A stretch of 64,000 nucleotides of DNA from JANXQG01 sp963719885 (GTDB lineage: Bacteria; Planctomycetota; Planctomycetia; Pirellulales; Thermoguttaceae), in the NCBI GenBank assembly GCA_963719885.1, contig CAVRDP010000031.1, positions 124,001 to 188,000 of the forward strand, given 5' to 3'. Each line of letters begins with the position of its first letter. Within the stretch, counting starts at the first letter, position 1. The notes under the pieces were generated by a model. That model made no database searches and was not told the DNA's origin. It worked only from the letters and a program-made list of their open reading frames with translations. The translations under genes and the position numbers were made by a program. Shown here piece after piece: positions 47,387 through 57,003 of this stretch.

Positions 47387-47965
47387 TCACACCATCGTCG
47401 TCGCCAACTCGCGGGCAAGCCGCTTGCGGGCGACGTGCAGGCGCCGCTTGATCGTGCCCACCGGCGTGCGGAACTGATCGCTCATTTCGATCAGCGAGCG
47501 GCCGTCGAAATAGAAGGCGACCAGCGTCTCACGGTCCAACGTCGAAAGCCGGTCCAAGCCCGAGTGGACCTGGGCGCGGCACTCCGCGTCGAGGATGTTG
47601 CCCAGCGGCGTTTGCTCGCCGGGGCAAGCGACCTCGAGCGTTTCGGGCATGATCGGCATCCGCGGACCGCGAACGGCCCGGTTCAGCGACATGCGGCTGG
47701 CCATCGAGCGCAGCCATCCGGCGAAGCAGCGCGGATCGCGGAGCTGACCGATCTTCCGCATGGCCTGGATGAACACTTCCTGGCAGACCTCCTGCGCCTC
47801 GGCGTGGTCGCCGAGCCGGCGGAAGGCGACGGCATGGACCGCCCGCTGAAACTGCTCGAACAGTTGGCCGAAGGCCTCGCGGTCGCCGTGCTGGGCGGCG
47901 GAGACGAGCCGGGTCTGGACCGTCTGGGGATCTTCGTTCTCGAATTCGAAGGTATTCATGCTCAT
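47387..47965 (-). CDS. ECF-type RNA polymerase sigma factor
   Basis: About 192 residues. Region 2 is clear (DREAFGQLFEQFQRAVHAVAFRRLGD...AQEVCQEVFIQAMRKI, in parts), with RCFAGWLRSMASRMSLNRAV. Region 4 has DRETLVAFYFDGRSLIEMSDQFRTPVGTIKRRLHVARKRL in pieces, the -35 binding helix-turn-helix. The start is at one of two close ATGs (47965 or 47959). No anti-sigma gene is adjacent. Control may be by the N-terminal acidic tail or a distant partner. Confidence 0.88.
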   Translation of the reverse strand: MSMNTFEFENEDPQTVQTRLVSAAQHGDREAFGQLFEQFQRAVHAVAFRRLGDHAEAQEVCQEVFIQAMRKIGQLRDPRCFAGWLRSMASRMSLNRAVRGPRMPIMPETLEVACPGEQTPLGNILDAECRAQVHSGLDRLSTLDRETLVAFYFDGRSLIEMSDQFRTPVGTIKRRLHVARKRLARELATTMV

Positions 47966-48861
47966 GCTCTCAAGTAAGAAACGTTGCGCCGAAAATTCCC
48001 CTCTTATCTGGGGAGAGGGGCCAAGTGTGACGGCAGAGGAATGCGAAAAAGCAAACCTCAAGTGGCAACTCGGCCGTGGCGAGTTCCAGCCTCGACGAAC
48101 AGAAATCAAGCTAGATCCAGACTTACCTTAGCCGTGGAATCGCTCGACGCCTGTTCGCAGGCACTCGACGGCCTGCGGCCTGGAACCGGCTGGACACCGC
48201 GCCGGACTCAATATTCCCGACAAATTCGCCGTTTCCGACGAATTGAACGGGGCCGACGAAGGTTGTCCGCCGACCATGAGTACATGGTGCCCGCGTTTCA
48301 GAAGCCACCGCGCCTGATCTCTGGCCTCGTTGAGCCATGAAAAATGGCCCAACCAGGAGAGGGAAAGCGTCAGATAGCCCTGGGTGGCCGCCGAACGGGT
48401 CCCGTGGCCGGCTGCAATCTGTTCGCGCACCATACGATCGCAGACGTTGCGACCGCAGACGTTGGCAAACAAGCCGGTAATGGACTTCGTTGTGGCACCC
48501 ATGGCAAAACCCTTTCCATGCACGGTGTGCGGATTGAGAGGGCAAAAAAACCTGCAAGAGCAAGAATTGTTGGAGAACCTGAGGCAAAAAACGTTTTTCG
48601 CCCCAAGCTCTACCTCTAGTTTCACGCCATCGCTCAAGAAAAGTCAAGCGACGACGTACACTATTGACGTCGGCTGAGGGAAAAAGGTTCGCGCGAAATT
48701 CCGGAATCTTTTCACGGTACGCAAGAAGGGGGGGGTCTATGCCCATTGCGGGAAGGGATTGGCGGCCAGCTTAGCCAAGGGATAACCAATCTTGCCCCCT
48801 TATCGACCGCCACATTACATTATGTGCAGTTCTATGGCCGCAACGGCACGCGAAGGGTTTT
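47966..48861. other. long intergenic region upstream of sigma factor and TPR gene
   Basis: About 900 bases. Reading frames present on both strands have irregular composition and no family pattern. It contains copy 2 of the covarying mini-hairpin (48273-48288). It likely holds the promoters of the divergent sigma factor and TPR-glycosyltransferase genes. Confidence 0.4.
48273..48288. repeat. covarying mini-hairpin, copy 2 (intergenic)
   Basis: ACCATG-AGTA-CATGGT, preceded by CG, followed by GCCC, with an outer CGC/GCG stem. Confidence 0.6.
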
Positions 48862-50888
48862 ATGGCAACAACTCCCGAAGTATTGGCGATTGCGATCCAG
48901 CGCCATCAAGCCGGCCGGTTGCAAGCCGCCGAGCAGCTCTATCGGCAGATTCTCGCGGTCGAGCCGAATCACGTCGATGCGCTCCACCTTCTCGGCGTGA
49001 TGGCTTCCCAGATGGGCAAGCACGAAGTCGCCGTCGAATACATTCGACGCGCGATCGGGCTGCAAGGGAATGTGTCTGTCTTCCATTGCAATTTAGGGGG
49101 GGCGTATCGGGCCTTGCGGAGGATTCCCGAAGCGGTCGCCTGTTACCGCCGGGCACTGGAACTGAAGCCGGACTATGCCGAGGCACACACCAACCTGGGC
49201 ATTGCCTTGAAGGACCAGGGGAAGCTGGACGAAGCGGTCGCCTGCTGCCGCCGGGCACTGGAACTGAAGCCGGACTTTGCCGAGGCGCACAACAACCTGG
49301 GCAATGCATTGCAGGACCAGGGGAAGCTGGACGAAGCGGTCGCCTGCTGCCGCCGGGCACTGGAACTGAAGCCGGACTATGCCGAGGCACACAACAACCT
49401 GGGCAATGTGTTGAAGGACCAGGGGGAACTGGACGAAGCGGTCGCCTGCTACCGCCGGGCACTGGAACTGAAGCCGGACTATGCCGAGGCCCACAACAAC
49501 TTGGGCAATGGGCTTGAAGGACCAGGGGAAACTGGACGAAGCGGTCGCCTGCTACCGCCGGGCACTGGAACTGAAGCCGGACTATGTCGAGGCGCACAGC
49601 AACCTGCTTCTCGCACTCCAGTATTGCGCGGGTGTAACGCCGGCAGCATTAGCCGAAGCCCATGCCGAGTACGATCGCCGGCACGCGGCCCCACTGTACG
49701 TCAGGCCGACCACGAGTACGTGGTGCCCGAGCCTGACCGGCATGACCGAGGCGATCCCCCAGCACGAGAAGGTCCATGATCATCGTGCGGCTCCGTTTGG
49801 GCTTCGTTTCGCCCGATCTGGGGCGGCACCCGGTCGGCTATTTCCTGGTCCGCGTCTTGGAGAACCTCAGCCGAGAACAGTATGAGACGATCTGTTACTC
49901 CGACCGGATCGTCAAGGACGACTTGACTCATCGTCTTCAAGCCGCCGCGACCCAATGGCGCGATGTGATCGGCATGAGCGACCAGCGGCTGGCGGAGCAG
50001 ATCCGGGCGGACCGGATCGACATCCTTTTCGACCTGGCAGGACACACCGCCCACAACCGGCTGCTGGTCTTCGCCCGCAAGCCGGCCCCGATTCAAATCA
50101 CCTGGATCGGCTATGAAGGGACGACCGGCCTGGCGGCGATGGATTACCTGCTTGCCGATCGCCACGTGGTCCCGCGAAGGAAGCGAGCACTACTATCGGG
50201 AGCGTGTCCTGCGGATGCCGGACGGCTATCTGTGTTACGATCCGCCGGCCGCAGCACCGCCGGTCGGTCCGCTGCCGTCGTTGGCAGAAGGGATATGCGA
50301 CCTTCGGCAGCTTCAACAATCTCGGCCAAGATCACGCCGGAAGTGGTGGCGGTTTGGGCGGAAATCCTCCGCCGGGCACCGACCGCGCGGTTGGTCTTGA
50401 AGTATCGCGGGCTGGGCGACCCGACCGTGAAACGGCGGTATCTCGATCTCTTTGCCGGCCACGACGTGGAGCCGCAACGGCTGGAGTTGTTGCCGTCGAG
50501 TTCGTACGCGGAGTATCTGGCGACGTATCACCAGGTGGACGTGGCGCTGGACCCCTTTCCCTTTTCCGGCAGCGCCACGACCTGCGAGGCGTTATGGATG
50601 GGCGTGCCGGTGGTGACCTGCCCGGGCGAGACCTTTGCCAGCCGGCATTCGCTCAGCCACCTATCCAACGTGGGCCTGACGGAGACGATTGCCCGCGACT
50701 TGGACGAGTACGTGGAACTGGCCGTTTCCTTGGCAGGCGACCTGCCGCGACTGGCTGCGCTGCGGGCGGGCTTGCGGCAGCGGATGGCTGCCTCGCCGCT
50801 GTGCGACGGGAAGCGATTCGCGACTAGTTTGGCGTCAATGTTGCACGAGGTGTGGGAACAATGGGCAAGAAATGGCAACGATTCCTGA
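48862..50888 (+). CDS. TPR protein with SPINDLY/OGT-like glycosyltransferase domain, frameshifted
   Basis: N-terminal tetratricopeptide repeats of 34 residues (for example AHNNLGNALQDQGKLDEAVA) are followed by a GT41-like catalytic domain: LGFVSPDLGRHPVGYFLVRV, DILFDLAGHTAHNRLLVFARK, APIQITWIGYEGTTGL, SSSYAEYLATYHQVDVALD, and FPFSGSATTCEALWMGVPVV. Such enzymes add N-acetylglucosamine or another sugar to Ser/Thr of proteins. The frame shifts at the fifth TPR repeat (about 49510), near 49775, and three times between 50175 and 50330. Between TPR and catalytic parts lies a palindromic element (49709). Confidence 0.8.
49129..49640 (+). repeat. tandem 102-bp DNA repeats encoding TPR units
   Basis: GAAGCGGTCGCC recurs at 49129, 49231, 49333, 49435 and 49538. 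The first three steps are exactly 102 bases; the last is 103, the extra base causing a frameshift. Units are nearly identical at DNA level, so the array expanded recently. Confidence 0.85.
49709..49724. repeat. covarying mini-hairpin, copy 3 (in TPR-glycosyltransferase gene)
   Basis: ACCACG-AGTA-CGTGGT, preceded by CG and followed by GCCC plus GA, with an outer GTCAGGC/GCCTGAC stem. Confidence 0.62.
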
Positions 50889-51099
50889 AGTATCTTGCCC
50901 ATCTTTTCTTGGCGGTCCCGGGATTCCTTGCTAGCATCGCCAAATAATAATGGAGCGGCTTCGCTGAGCCGATATATTAAGGTGTTCCTCGCGACAAACT
51001 TGGCCTAAACTACCTCGTTTACCAATTGGTGCGGATAGGCCAATCGCGAAGAATTCGGAAGGACCGTAGGGCACGGATTGCCCCCCAAGGAGTTATTGG

Positions 51100-51646
51100 A
51101 TGACTTACCTTACTCGCTTTTCTCTCGGTTGTATGATGATCGCTCCCTTGTTTCTTTCCGGCTGTGCCACGAACACCGGCACGGGCGCCGTGGTCGGCGG
51201 AGCAACGGGCGCCGGGGTGGGGGCCTTGGTCGGCAGCGCAAGCGGACACGCCGGCGCCGGCGCAGCGATCGGGGCCGGCGTAGGCGCAGCTAACGGGCGC
51301 CGTCGTCGGCAACTCGGTTGATGAACAGCAGAAAAGGGACCGCGCCATCGCCGCAGCCAGTGCCGCCGGGCGGGTCACCAAGGAAGAGGTGGTCAGCATG
51401 ACCCAGAACCGGGTCGATGAAGCGCTGATCGTCAATCAAATCCGAGGACGCGGCATGCTCACGCCACTGAGCTCCAACGACATCATTTGGTTGCAACAAA
51501 ACGGGGTAAGCCCGCGAGTCATCGCAACCATGCAGGAAATGCCGCCGCCGCCCGCTGTGATCGTCGAGCAGGCGCCGGCTCCGCCTGTGGTCGTGGGAGG
51601 CTATTATTACGGCCGTCCCTACTATCCGCGCCGTTACTACTATTAG
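51100..51646 (+). CDS. glycine-zipper lipoprotein, frameshifted
   Basis: A small outer-membrane-type lipoprotein. A lipobox (FLSGCATN) is followed by a glycine zipper (GGATGAGVGALVGSASG, GAAIGAGVG), then a charged domain VTKEEVVSMTQNRVDEALIV with NDIIWLQQNGVSPRVIATM and a tyrosine-rich tail (GRPYYPRRYYY). The two halves are joined by a one-base correction near 51288. The ATG is preceded by AAGGAG. Similar proteins are common in Planctomycetes and their function is unknown. Confidence 0.8.
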
Positions 51647-51703
51647 GGACAAGCAGAAGCGGGACAGGCCAAGAGTGGCCTGTCCCGATTTTCATGCAGA
51701 GAA

Positions 51704-52234
51704 TTACTTGTCCTTGTCGTCGTCCTTCTTGTCGGACTTCTTGTTCGCGTCAGGCTTGGCGTCATCCGACTTCTTGGGAGCGTCAGGCTTGAGGGCATCC
51801 GCGTCGGGCTTGGCCTTTTCGTCAGGCTTGGCCTTTTCGTCGGGCTTGAGAGCATCGGAGTCGGGCTTGGCTTTCTCCTCGGGCTTCGCCTTCTCCTCGG
51901 GCTTCGCCTTCTCCTCGGGCTTGGCCTTCTCCTCGGGCTTGGCCTTTTCCTCGGGCTTGGCCTTTTCCTTGTCAACGTCGGCCTTTTCCTTGTCAGCCTT
52001 CTCCTTGTCGGCCTTCTCCATGTCGGCCTTTTCCTTGTCAGCCTTCTCCTTGTCGGCCTTCTCCATGTCGGCCTTTTCCTTGTCGGCCTTCTCCTTGTCG
52101 GCCTTGGCCTTCTCGGCCTTGGCCTTCTCGGCGGCCTTGGCGGTGTCGTCCTTCTTCTTGACCGGCGTTTCCTCGCCGCATCCCACCAGGATGACTGCCA
52201 ACCCCATCGCGAAAATTCCTGCAAACAATCTCAT
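51704..52234 (-). CDS. low-complexity Lys/Glu/Ala-repeat lipoprotein
   Basis: 176 residues. A lipoprotein signal (MGLAVILVGCGEE) is followed by two repeat fields: (K/M)EKAD units about ten times, then AKPEEK / AKPDEK units about eight times, ending KKDDDKDK. Highly charged and probably helical or extended, reaching from the membrane. ATG 52234 has AAGGAG upstream. The 15-18 base DNA repeats invite slippage. The function is unknown; a periplasmic spacer is one guess. Confidence 0.72.
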   Translation of the reverse strand: MRLFAGIFAMGLAVILVGCGEETPVKKKDDTAKAAEKAKAEKAKADKEKADKEKADMEKADKEKADKEKADMEKADKEKADKEKADVDKEKAKPEEKAKPEEKAKPEEKAKPEEKAKPEEKAKPDSDALKPDEKAKPDEKAKPDADALKPDAPKKSDDAKPDANKKSDKKDDDKDK

Positions 52235-52475
52235 TCGGTGAACTCCTTGCTTGGAACCTGCCGCCGATCCCCCCGGGACCTCACGCACCGAGCGGAGCCC
52301 AAGCAAGGATGCTGCGCAGATTCTCTGGTCCTTGAACCAAACCTCAAAAAACACTTTTTTGCAATGCTCTCTCGCTACGGCTCGCTTGGCCGCGGAGATT
52401 TCGTTAGTCTGATGTTTGGAATGACCGCTTGCAAGGGGGTGGGAAGCGAATTTTAGCAATCATGCTGCAAATCCG

Positions 52476-53966
52476 ATGGAAAAAGTGATTTCAATACTCG
52501 ACCCCAGCCTGCCGCGGAGGGCCCATCTGGTTGGCATCGGCGGTTCGGGCATGCGGGCTTTGGCGCGGGTCCTGCTTGGGAAGGCATGGCGGCTCAGCGG
52601 CTCAGACCCGGCGATCGGCCCGGACGACCCCCTCGCAAAGGCGGGTATTTGCTGCTTTTCCAGCCATCTGGCGGATCAGGTGAGCGCGGACGTCGAGTGT
52701 GTGATCCAAAGTAGTGCCATTTCCGCCGCCAATCCCGAACTGTGTCGAGCGGCAGAGATCGGAATTCCTGTCCTCACCTATGCCCAAATGCTCGGCCTGC
52801 TGATGCTCGGACACCGCGGACTGGCCGTCGCCGGAACCCATGGCAAGTCGACCACCACGGCAATGGCCGCCGATATCCTCCTCGCCGCGGGCTGCGATCC
52901 AACGGTGATTTATGGCGCCGCCTCAAGAAACGGATGTGACGGCGGCCGAGCGGGCAAGGGAAACGCCGTCCTCGTCGAGGCTTGCGAATTTCGCCGAAAT
53001 TTCCACCATCTTCACCCCCATGACGCGGCGATTCTGAATATCGAGCCCGACCATTTCGATTGCTACGATTCCCGCGCAGACCTGGAAGCGGCGTTTGTCC
53101 GGTTTGCGGCCCTGCTGCCGGCCGATGGCCGCTTGATCGTGCCCTGGGGCGACTTGGCTGTCGAGCGCGTGGCGGCCATGGCCGGCTGCCGGATCGAGAC
53201 TTTCGGGCAGGACGAGCGGGCGGATTGGGTGGCTGCAAATGTGCAACGTGATGGGGGACGCCATAGCTTCGATCTGGTGTATCGTGGCCGAAAACTGGGT
53301 CGGATCGAGCTCTCCGTGTTTGGTAGACACAACGTATTGAACGCCTTGGCCGCGGCCGCGCTGGCGGCCGACATGGGGCGGAGTTCTGTAGGGAACGGAC
53401 TCTGCGCGATTCCAGGCCCGACGGAACGGCACGGAGTCCGTTCCCTACAGGAAGTGCCGCCGGAAAAAATAATTACCGGGCTTTCGCAGTTTCGCGGATT
53501 GCGCCGCCGCTTAGAGCCCATGGGAACGGCGGGCGGGGTCATTTTTTGGGATGATTACGCACACCACCCCACCGAAATTTCCACTACCTTGCAAACGGTT
53601 CGCGAAGTTGTTCCCAATGCGCCGCTTTGCTGCCTGTTTCAACCCCACCAGGCGTTGCGGACGGCACGTCTACTGGACGAACTGGCCTTGAGCCTGCAAA
53701 ATGCCGAGAGGGTGTTGATAGCCGACATCTTTCGTGCTCGAGAGGGCCCCCCCCAACCTGGCGAGATTACGACCGCGGATCTCGCCGCACGGACCCGGGC
53801 CCTGGGGCAAGATGTGCCCGGCTTGCACGCCCCCGTGGATATCCAACAGTTTCTCCAAACACATTTGACTCCCGGCGACGTATTGGTCGTCATGGGGGCG
53901 GGCGACATCGGAAGGATTGGTCATGGTCTCTTGGACTGGTTTCGAAAACATCGTACGGCAGGGTGA
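52476..53966 (+). CDS. murC: UDP-N-acetylmuramate--L-alanine ligase
   Basis: 496 residues; adds L-alanine to UDP-MurNAc in peptidoglycan synthesis. Motifs are HLVGIGGSGMRALA (nucleotide-binding start), AGTHGKSTTTAMAA (P-loop), ILNIEPDHFDCY, FGRHNVLNALAAAALA, LSQFRGLRRRLE, and DDYAHHPTEI. About 20 extra residues (roughly 304-325) between AADMGRS and PPEKI are encoded by a palindromic element and keep the frame open. Overlaps murB by 44 bases. Confirms that this planctomycete makes peptidoglycan precursors. Confidence 0.93.
   Translation: MEKVISILDPSLPRRAHLVGIGGSGMRALARVLLGKAWRLSGSDPAIGPDDPLAKAGICCFSSHLADQVSADVECVIQSSAISAANPELCRAAEIGIPVLTYAQMLGLLMLGHRGLAVAGTHGKSTTTAMAADILLAAGCDPTVIYGAASRNGCDGGRAGKGNAVLVEACEFRRNFHHLHPHDAAILNIEPDHFDCYDSRADLEAAFVRFAALLPADGRLIVPWGDLAVERVAAMAGCRIETFGQDERADWVAANVQRDGGRHSFDLVYRGRKLGRIELSVFGRHNVLNALAAAALAADMGRSSVGNGLCAIPGPTERHGVRSLQEVPPEKIITGLSQFRGLRRRLEPMGTAGGVIFWDDYAHHPTEISTTLQTVREVVPNAPLCCLFQPHQALRTARLLDELALSLQNAERVLIADIFRAREGPPQPGEITTADLAARTRALGQDVPGLHAPVDIQQFLQTHLTPGDVLVVMGAGDIGRIGHGLLDWFRKHRTAG
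53386..53450. repeat. palindromic element inserted in frame in murC
   Basis: CTGTAGGGAACGGACTC (53386-53402) and its exact complement (53434-53450) flank a 31-base loop. It codes for extra residues between the central and C-terminal domains of MurC. Confidence 0.85.
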
Positions 53967-54802
53967 ACCCCTGGCCATGCACACCTGGTTTCAATTGGGC
54001 GGTCCGGCGGAATATTTCGCCGAGCCGGAAAATCCCGAGCAGTTGATCGCCCTCCTCCGCCGCAGCCACGAAGAAGGGGTCGAGGCCCGCGTACTGGGCC
54101 AGGGCTCGAATATCCTCGTCCGCGACGAGGGTGTGCCGGGGTTGGTGCTGCGGCTTACGTCGCTGGAATTCGGCCGGATCGAGATCGACGGTCAACGCGT
54201 CACCGTGGGTGGCGGAGCGAATCTCGGACGCCTGGTCACCACGTCCGTTCACCGCGGACTGGCCGGGATGGAAATGCTCGTCGGCATCCCCGGCACCGTC
54301 GGCGGGGCCCTGCATGGCAATACCGGCGCGCACGGCGGCGACATCGGACAGTGGGCCGCCTCGGCGACCGTGATCACCGCGGCCGGGGAGACGATCGAGC
54401 GCATCGCGCGACGACCTGGTTTTCGGCTATCGCGAGAGCAGCCTCGACGAAACGGTGATCCTCGAAGCCACGCTCCTGCTGGACGAAGACGATCCGCGCG
54501 AGTTGGCCAAACGCATGCAGAAGCAGTGGATCGTCAAGCGGGCCAACCAGCCGATGGGACACCAGTGTGCCGGATGCATCTTCAAGAATCCTCGCGGGGC
54601 CAGCGCCGGCGATTTGATCGAAAAGTCAGGCCTGAAGGGAACCCGCATCGGCGGCGCGGTCGTCAGCGATCGGCACGCGAACTTCATCATTGCGGAGCCC
54701 GATTGCACGAGCCAGGATGTCTTGCGATTGATCGACCTGGTGCGTAGCCAGGTGAACGACCGCATGGAAGTGCGACTGGAACTGGAAGTCGAAATCTGGT
54801 GA
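53923..54802 (+). CDS. murB: UDP-N-acetylenolpyruvoylglucosamine reductase, frameshifted
   Basis: FAD enzyme that makes UDP-MurNAc. Motifs are HTWFQLGGPAEYFAEP, VLGQGSNILVRDEG, GGGANLGRLV, GMEMLVGIPGTVGGALHGNTGAHGGD (in part), then in the next frame FGYRESSLDE, CAGCIFKNPRGASAGDLIE and GAVVSDRHANFII. This is type I MurB. One base is out near 54410. The ATG 53923 lies inside the end of murC, and its stop overlaps the GTG of the next gene (GTGA). Confidence 0.9.
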
Positions 54803-55715
54803 GCGCAGCAAAGAAGACGAATTCCGTGCCGATCGTGCCGCCTTGGTTGCGGCAGACGGTCGCGCTCTTGTTTGGCCCGGGCCGTACGTGCACGCTGGCC
54901 GTGTTGGTCGTGGCGGCCTTTTCCGGCGGCGCCTGGGCCGTCTGGCGGCACGTCGAGAAACACGTCGAGGGTTCTCGCGATTACCTGGTAAGCGTTGAGC
55001 AGATCGCGATAACTCCGCAGCCCGAATGGGTCCGCAGCGACGTTCGCGCCGAGGCCTTTCGCACGGCCAGTTCGCCCGACCGCCCGCTGTCGAGTCTCGA
55101 CGACGGCCTGGCGGAGCGAATTTTCATGGCCTTCAAGGTCCACCCTTGGGTTGCCAAGGCGGCGGTCACGAAGCGTGCCGGGGCCAGGGTGAATGTCGAC
55201 ATCGTTTATCGCCGGCCCGGTCTGCATGGTGGAGGTTGCCAACGCGGCACTGCTCAGGGTCGACGGTCGATCTGCTGCCCGTCGACGGCGAAGGCGTTTG
55301 GCTTCCCGGCGAGGACTTCTCGCAGAAGCAGAAGGAGACGTACCCCTGTCTGGCAGGCATCGATCACCGGCCAATTCAGCCCGTGGGACATCCTTGGGGC
55401 GATGCCCGCGTTGTTGACGGTGCCTCGATTGCAGCGGCGCTCTTGCCCGTTTGGCAACAACTCAAGCTGTATCGCATTCAGACGGCGGCCCGGACTTCGG
55501 CGGCGGACGATCGAGGGCCGACGTATGAACTTTACACGCGCGCGGGACGCGGATCGATTGGGGGCTGGCCATCGGGAGGCGCTGCCTCGGGCGAGCCCAC
55601 CGCGGCAGACAAGGCTGCCCGTCTCGTACAGTATGCGGCGGTTCACGGAAGTCTCGACGCCGGACCATCGCTGGATGTCCGCAGGATTCCGCCGCTGGGA
55701 GCCGCGAAGCAATAG
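54799..55715 (+). CDS. FtsQ-like cell-division protein, frameshifted
   Basis: About 305 residues with one N-terminal membrane segment (TCTLAVLVVAAFSGGAWAVW) and then a periplasmic POTRA/FtsQ-like region (HPWVAKAAVTKRAGARVNVDIVYRRP, given in part; then VDLLPVDGEGVWLPG). Position directly after murC-murB matches ftsQ in division-cell-wall clusters. GTG start overlapping murB. Two small shifts near 55225 and 55260 join the pieces. The assignment rests on synteny, topology and weak pattern. Confidence 0.65.
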
Positions 55716-55724
55716 GCCCTGAAC

Positions 55725-55936
55725 CTACCCAGGACTCTTGGCGTCGGGCGAAGCGCTGGCGTCCGCGGGAACTGCCGGCGATTTGCCGCCGAAGGTAAGT
55801 TCTTCGCGAAGAATGGGAAGGTCTCTGGGGCTTCCACGCCAATCCGAACAATGCCCGGCGCAATGCGAACAACCGTGATCGAGATGTTATCCCCAATCAG
55901 GATTTTTTCCCCTGGTTTTCGCGATAAGACGAGCAT
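55725..55936 (-). CDS. csrA: carbon storage regulator CsrA, frameshifted
   Basis: RNA-binding post-transcriptional regulator that binds GGA motifs in mRNA leaders. The N-terminus is perfect CsrA: MLVLSRKPGEKILIGDNISI, then GIVRIGVEAPE. After a one-base slip near 55830 the natural end is LPILREELTF followed by a Pro/Ala/Ser tail, about 70 residues in all. Uncorrected, the frame runs on through the ftsQ-like gene. Confidence 0.87.
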
Positions 55937-56075
55937 CGACTTCGCCCGGTCGAGGCCGGCGATTCCTGCGGAAATGGTCTGAAGGGCCGGTATGCGACAC
56001 TAACACACTTTAGTTACAATAACCCTTTTGACCGCTTTGTGCAAGCACCCCCGCTTGCGAGAACCGCAAAAGGTG

Positions 56076-56177
56076 CTCGTAGTCCTGGCTCTAGCCAGTC
56101 CTCATACGGCAATCTCCGCCTAATAGGTGGACTACGAGTGGGCAATCGACCGGAATTTGGCTTTTTCGGCGGAGATT
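56076..56177 (+). promoter_or_regulatory. structured leader with interlocked inverted repeats
   Basis: Stem 1: CTCGTAGTCC (56076-56085) with GGACTACGAG (56129-56138), with a nested TGGCT/AGCCA hairpin. Stem 2: AATCTCCGCC (56111-56120), inside the loop of stem 1, with GGCGGAGATT (56168-56177). The pairings interlock like a pseudoknot or alternative folds. It lies 190 bases upstream of a corrinoid protein gene. It does not match a cobalamin riboswitch that I could recognise, and could instead be a dispersed repeat. Confidence 0.45.
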
Positions 56178-56364
56178 TAGGGAGAATTGGCAAGGCTTGC
56201 CGATTACCATCGCCGCCATTCTCTCGCCCCAATCGAGCGATTTTTTTGTCAAAATTTTTGTTTGGCCTTCCAAAACTCGGCTCGGGGGCTGGAATATCGC
56301 CGCGCAAACGATTATCATCAGATTTTTCGCTCATATTTTGAAATGATATTCGTGGGAGGATTTC

Positions 56365-56999
56365 ATGTCCGAAGCTTCAGAACTTTATGATGCAATTCTT
56401 AAGGGCAACGCCAAGAAGGCGGAGGAGGTCACCAAGGCCGCGCTGGCCGCGAATGTCGACCCCAGCGAGTTGGTGCAAAAATACATGATCCCGGCGATGG
56501 ACGAAGTCGGGAAGCGATTCGAGTGCAACGACTACTTCGTCCCCGAGTTGCTGATCGCAGCCCGTGCGATGAAGACCTCGCTGGCCTTGATTACACCGTA
56601 CCTGGTCAAGAGCGGCGTAGAGCCGACGGCACGGGTCGTGATCGGCACCGTGCAAGGCGACTTGCACGATATCGGCAAGAACCTGGTTGCCTCCATGCTC
56701 GAGGGCGGCGGCTTTCAGGTCGTTGACTTGGGCGTGAACGTGTCTCCGCAGAAGTTCGTCGAGGCCGCTCAGGAGAAAGAAGGGACCATCGTCGCCCTCA
56801 GCGCCCTGCTGACCACGACCATGACCATGATGAAGACCGTGATCGATGCCTTGAGCCAGGCGGGCATACGCAGCAAGACCCGCGTGATGATCGGCGGCGC
56901 CCCCATTACCCAGCAATACGCCGAGGAAATCGGCGCCGACGGTTACACCGACAATGCCGGAGCGGCGGTGGCCTGGCGCGGAAATTGTCGAAAAACTGA
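56365..56999 (+). CDS. corrinoid (B12-binding) methyl-carrier protein
   Basis: About 211 residues of the MtbC/MtaC-like type. An N-terminal helical cap (AILKGNAKKAEEVTKAAL, then FVPELLIAARAMKTSL) precedes a cobalamin-binding Rossmann domain with the base-off motif GDLHDIGKNLV, where the histidine ligates cobalt, then VDLGVNVSPQKFVE and GGAPIT. GGGAGG precedes the ATG. A one-base slip near 56975 otherwise fuses it to the next gene; corrected, it ends LARKLSKN. It likely passes methyl groups to or from tetrahydrofolate with the neighbouring reductase. Confidence 0.88.
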
Positions 57000-57003
57000 T
57001 TGT

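Noticed and set aside
48128..48637. Open frame of 169 codons on the minus strand upstream of the sigma factor.
   Set aside because: Composition is irregular, part is encoded by a mini-hairpin repeat, and no family pattern is seen.
51675..52241. Serine/alanine/phenylalanine repeat frame on the plus strand.
   Set aside because: It is the complement of the EKAD-repeat lipoprotein gene, which has a lipobox and ribosome site.
56014..56341. Open frames on both strands upstream of the corrinoid gene.
   Set aside because: They are translations of the inverted repeats and lack ribosome sites or similarity.
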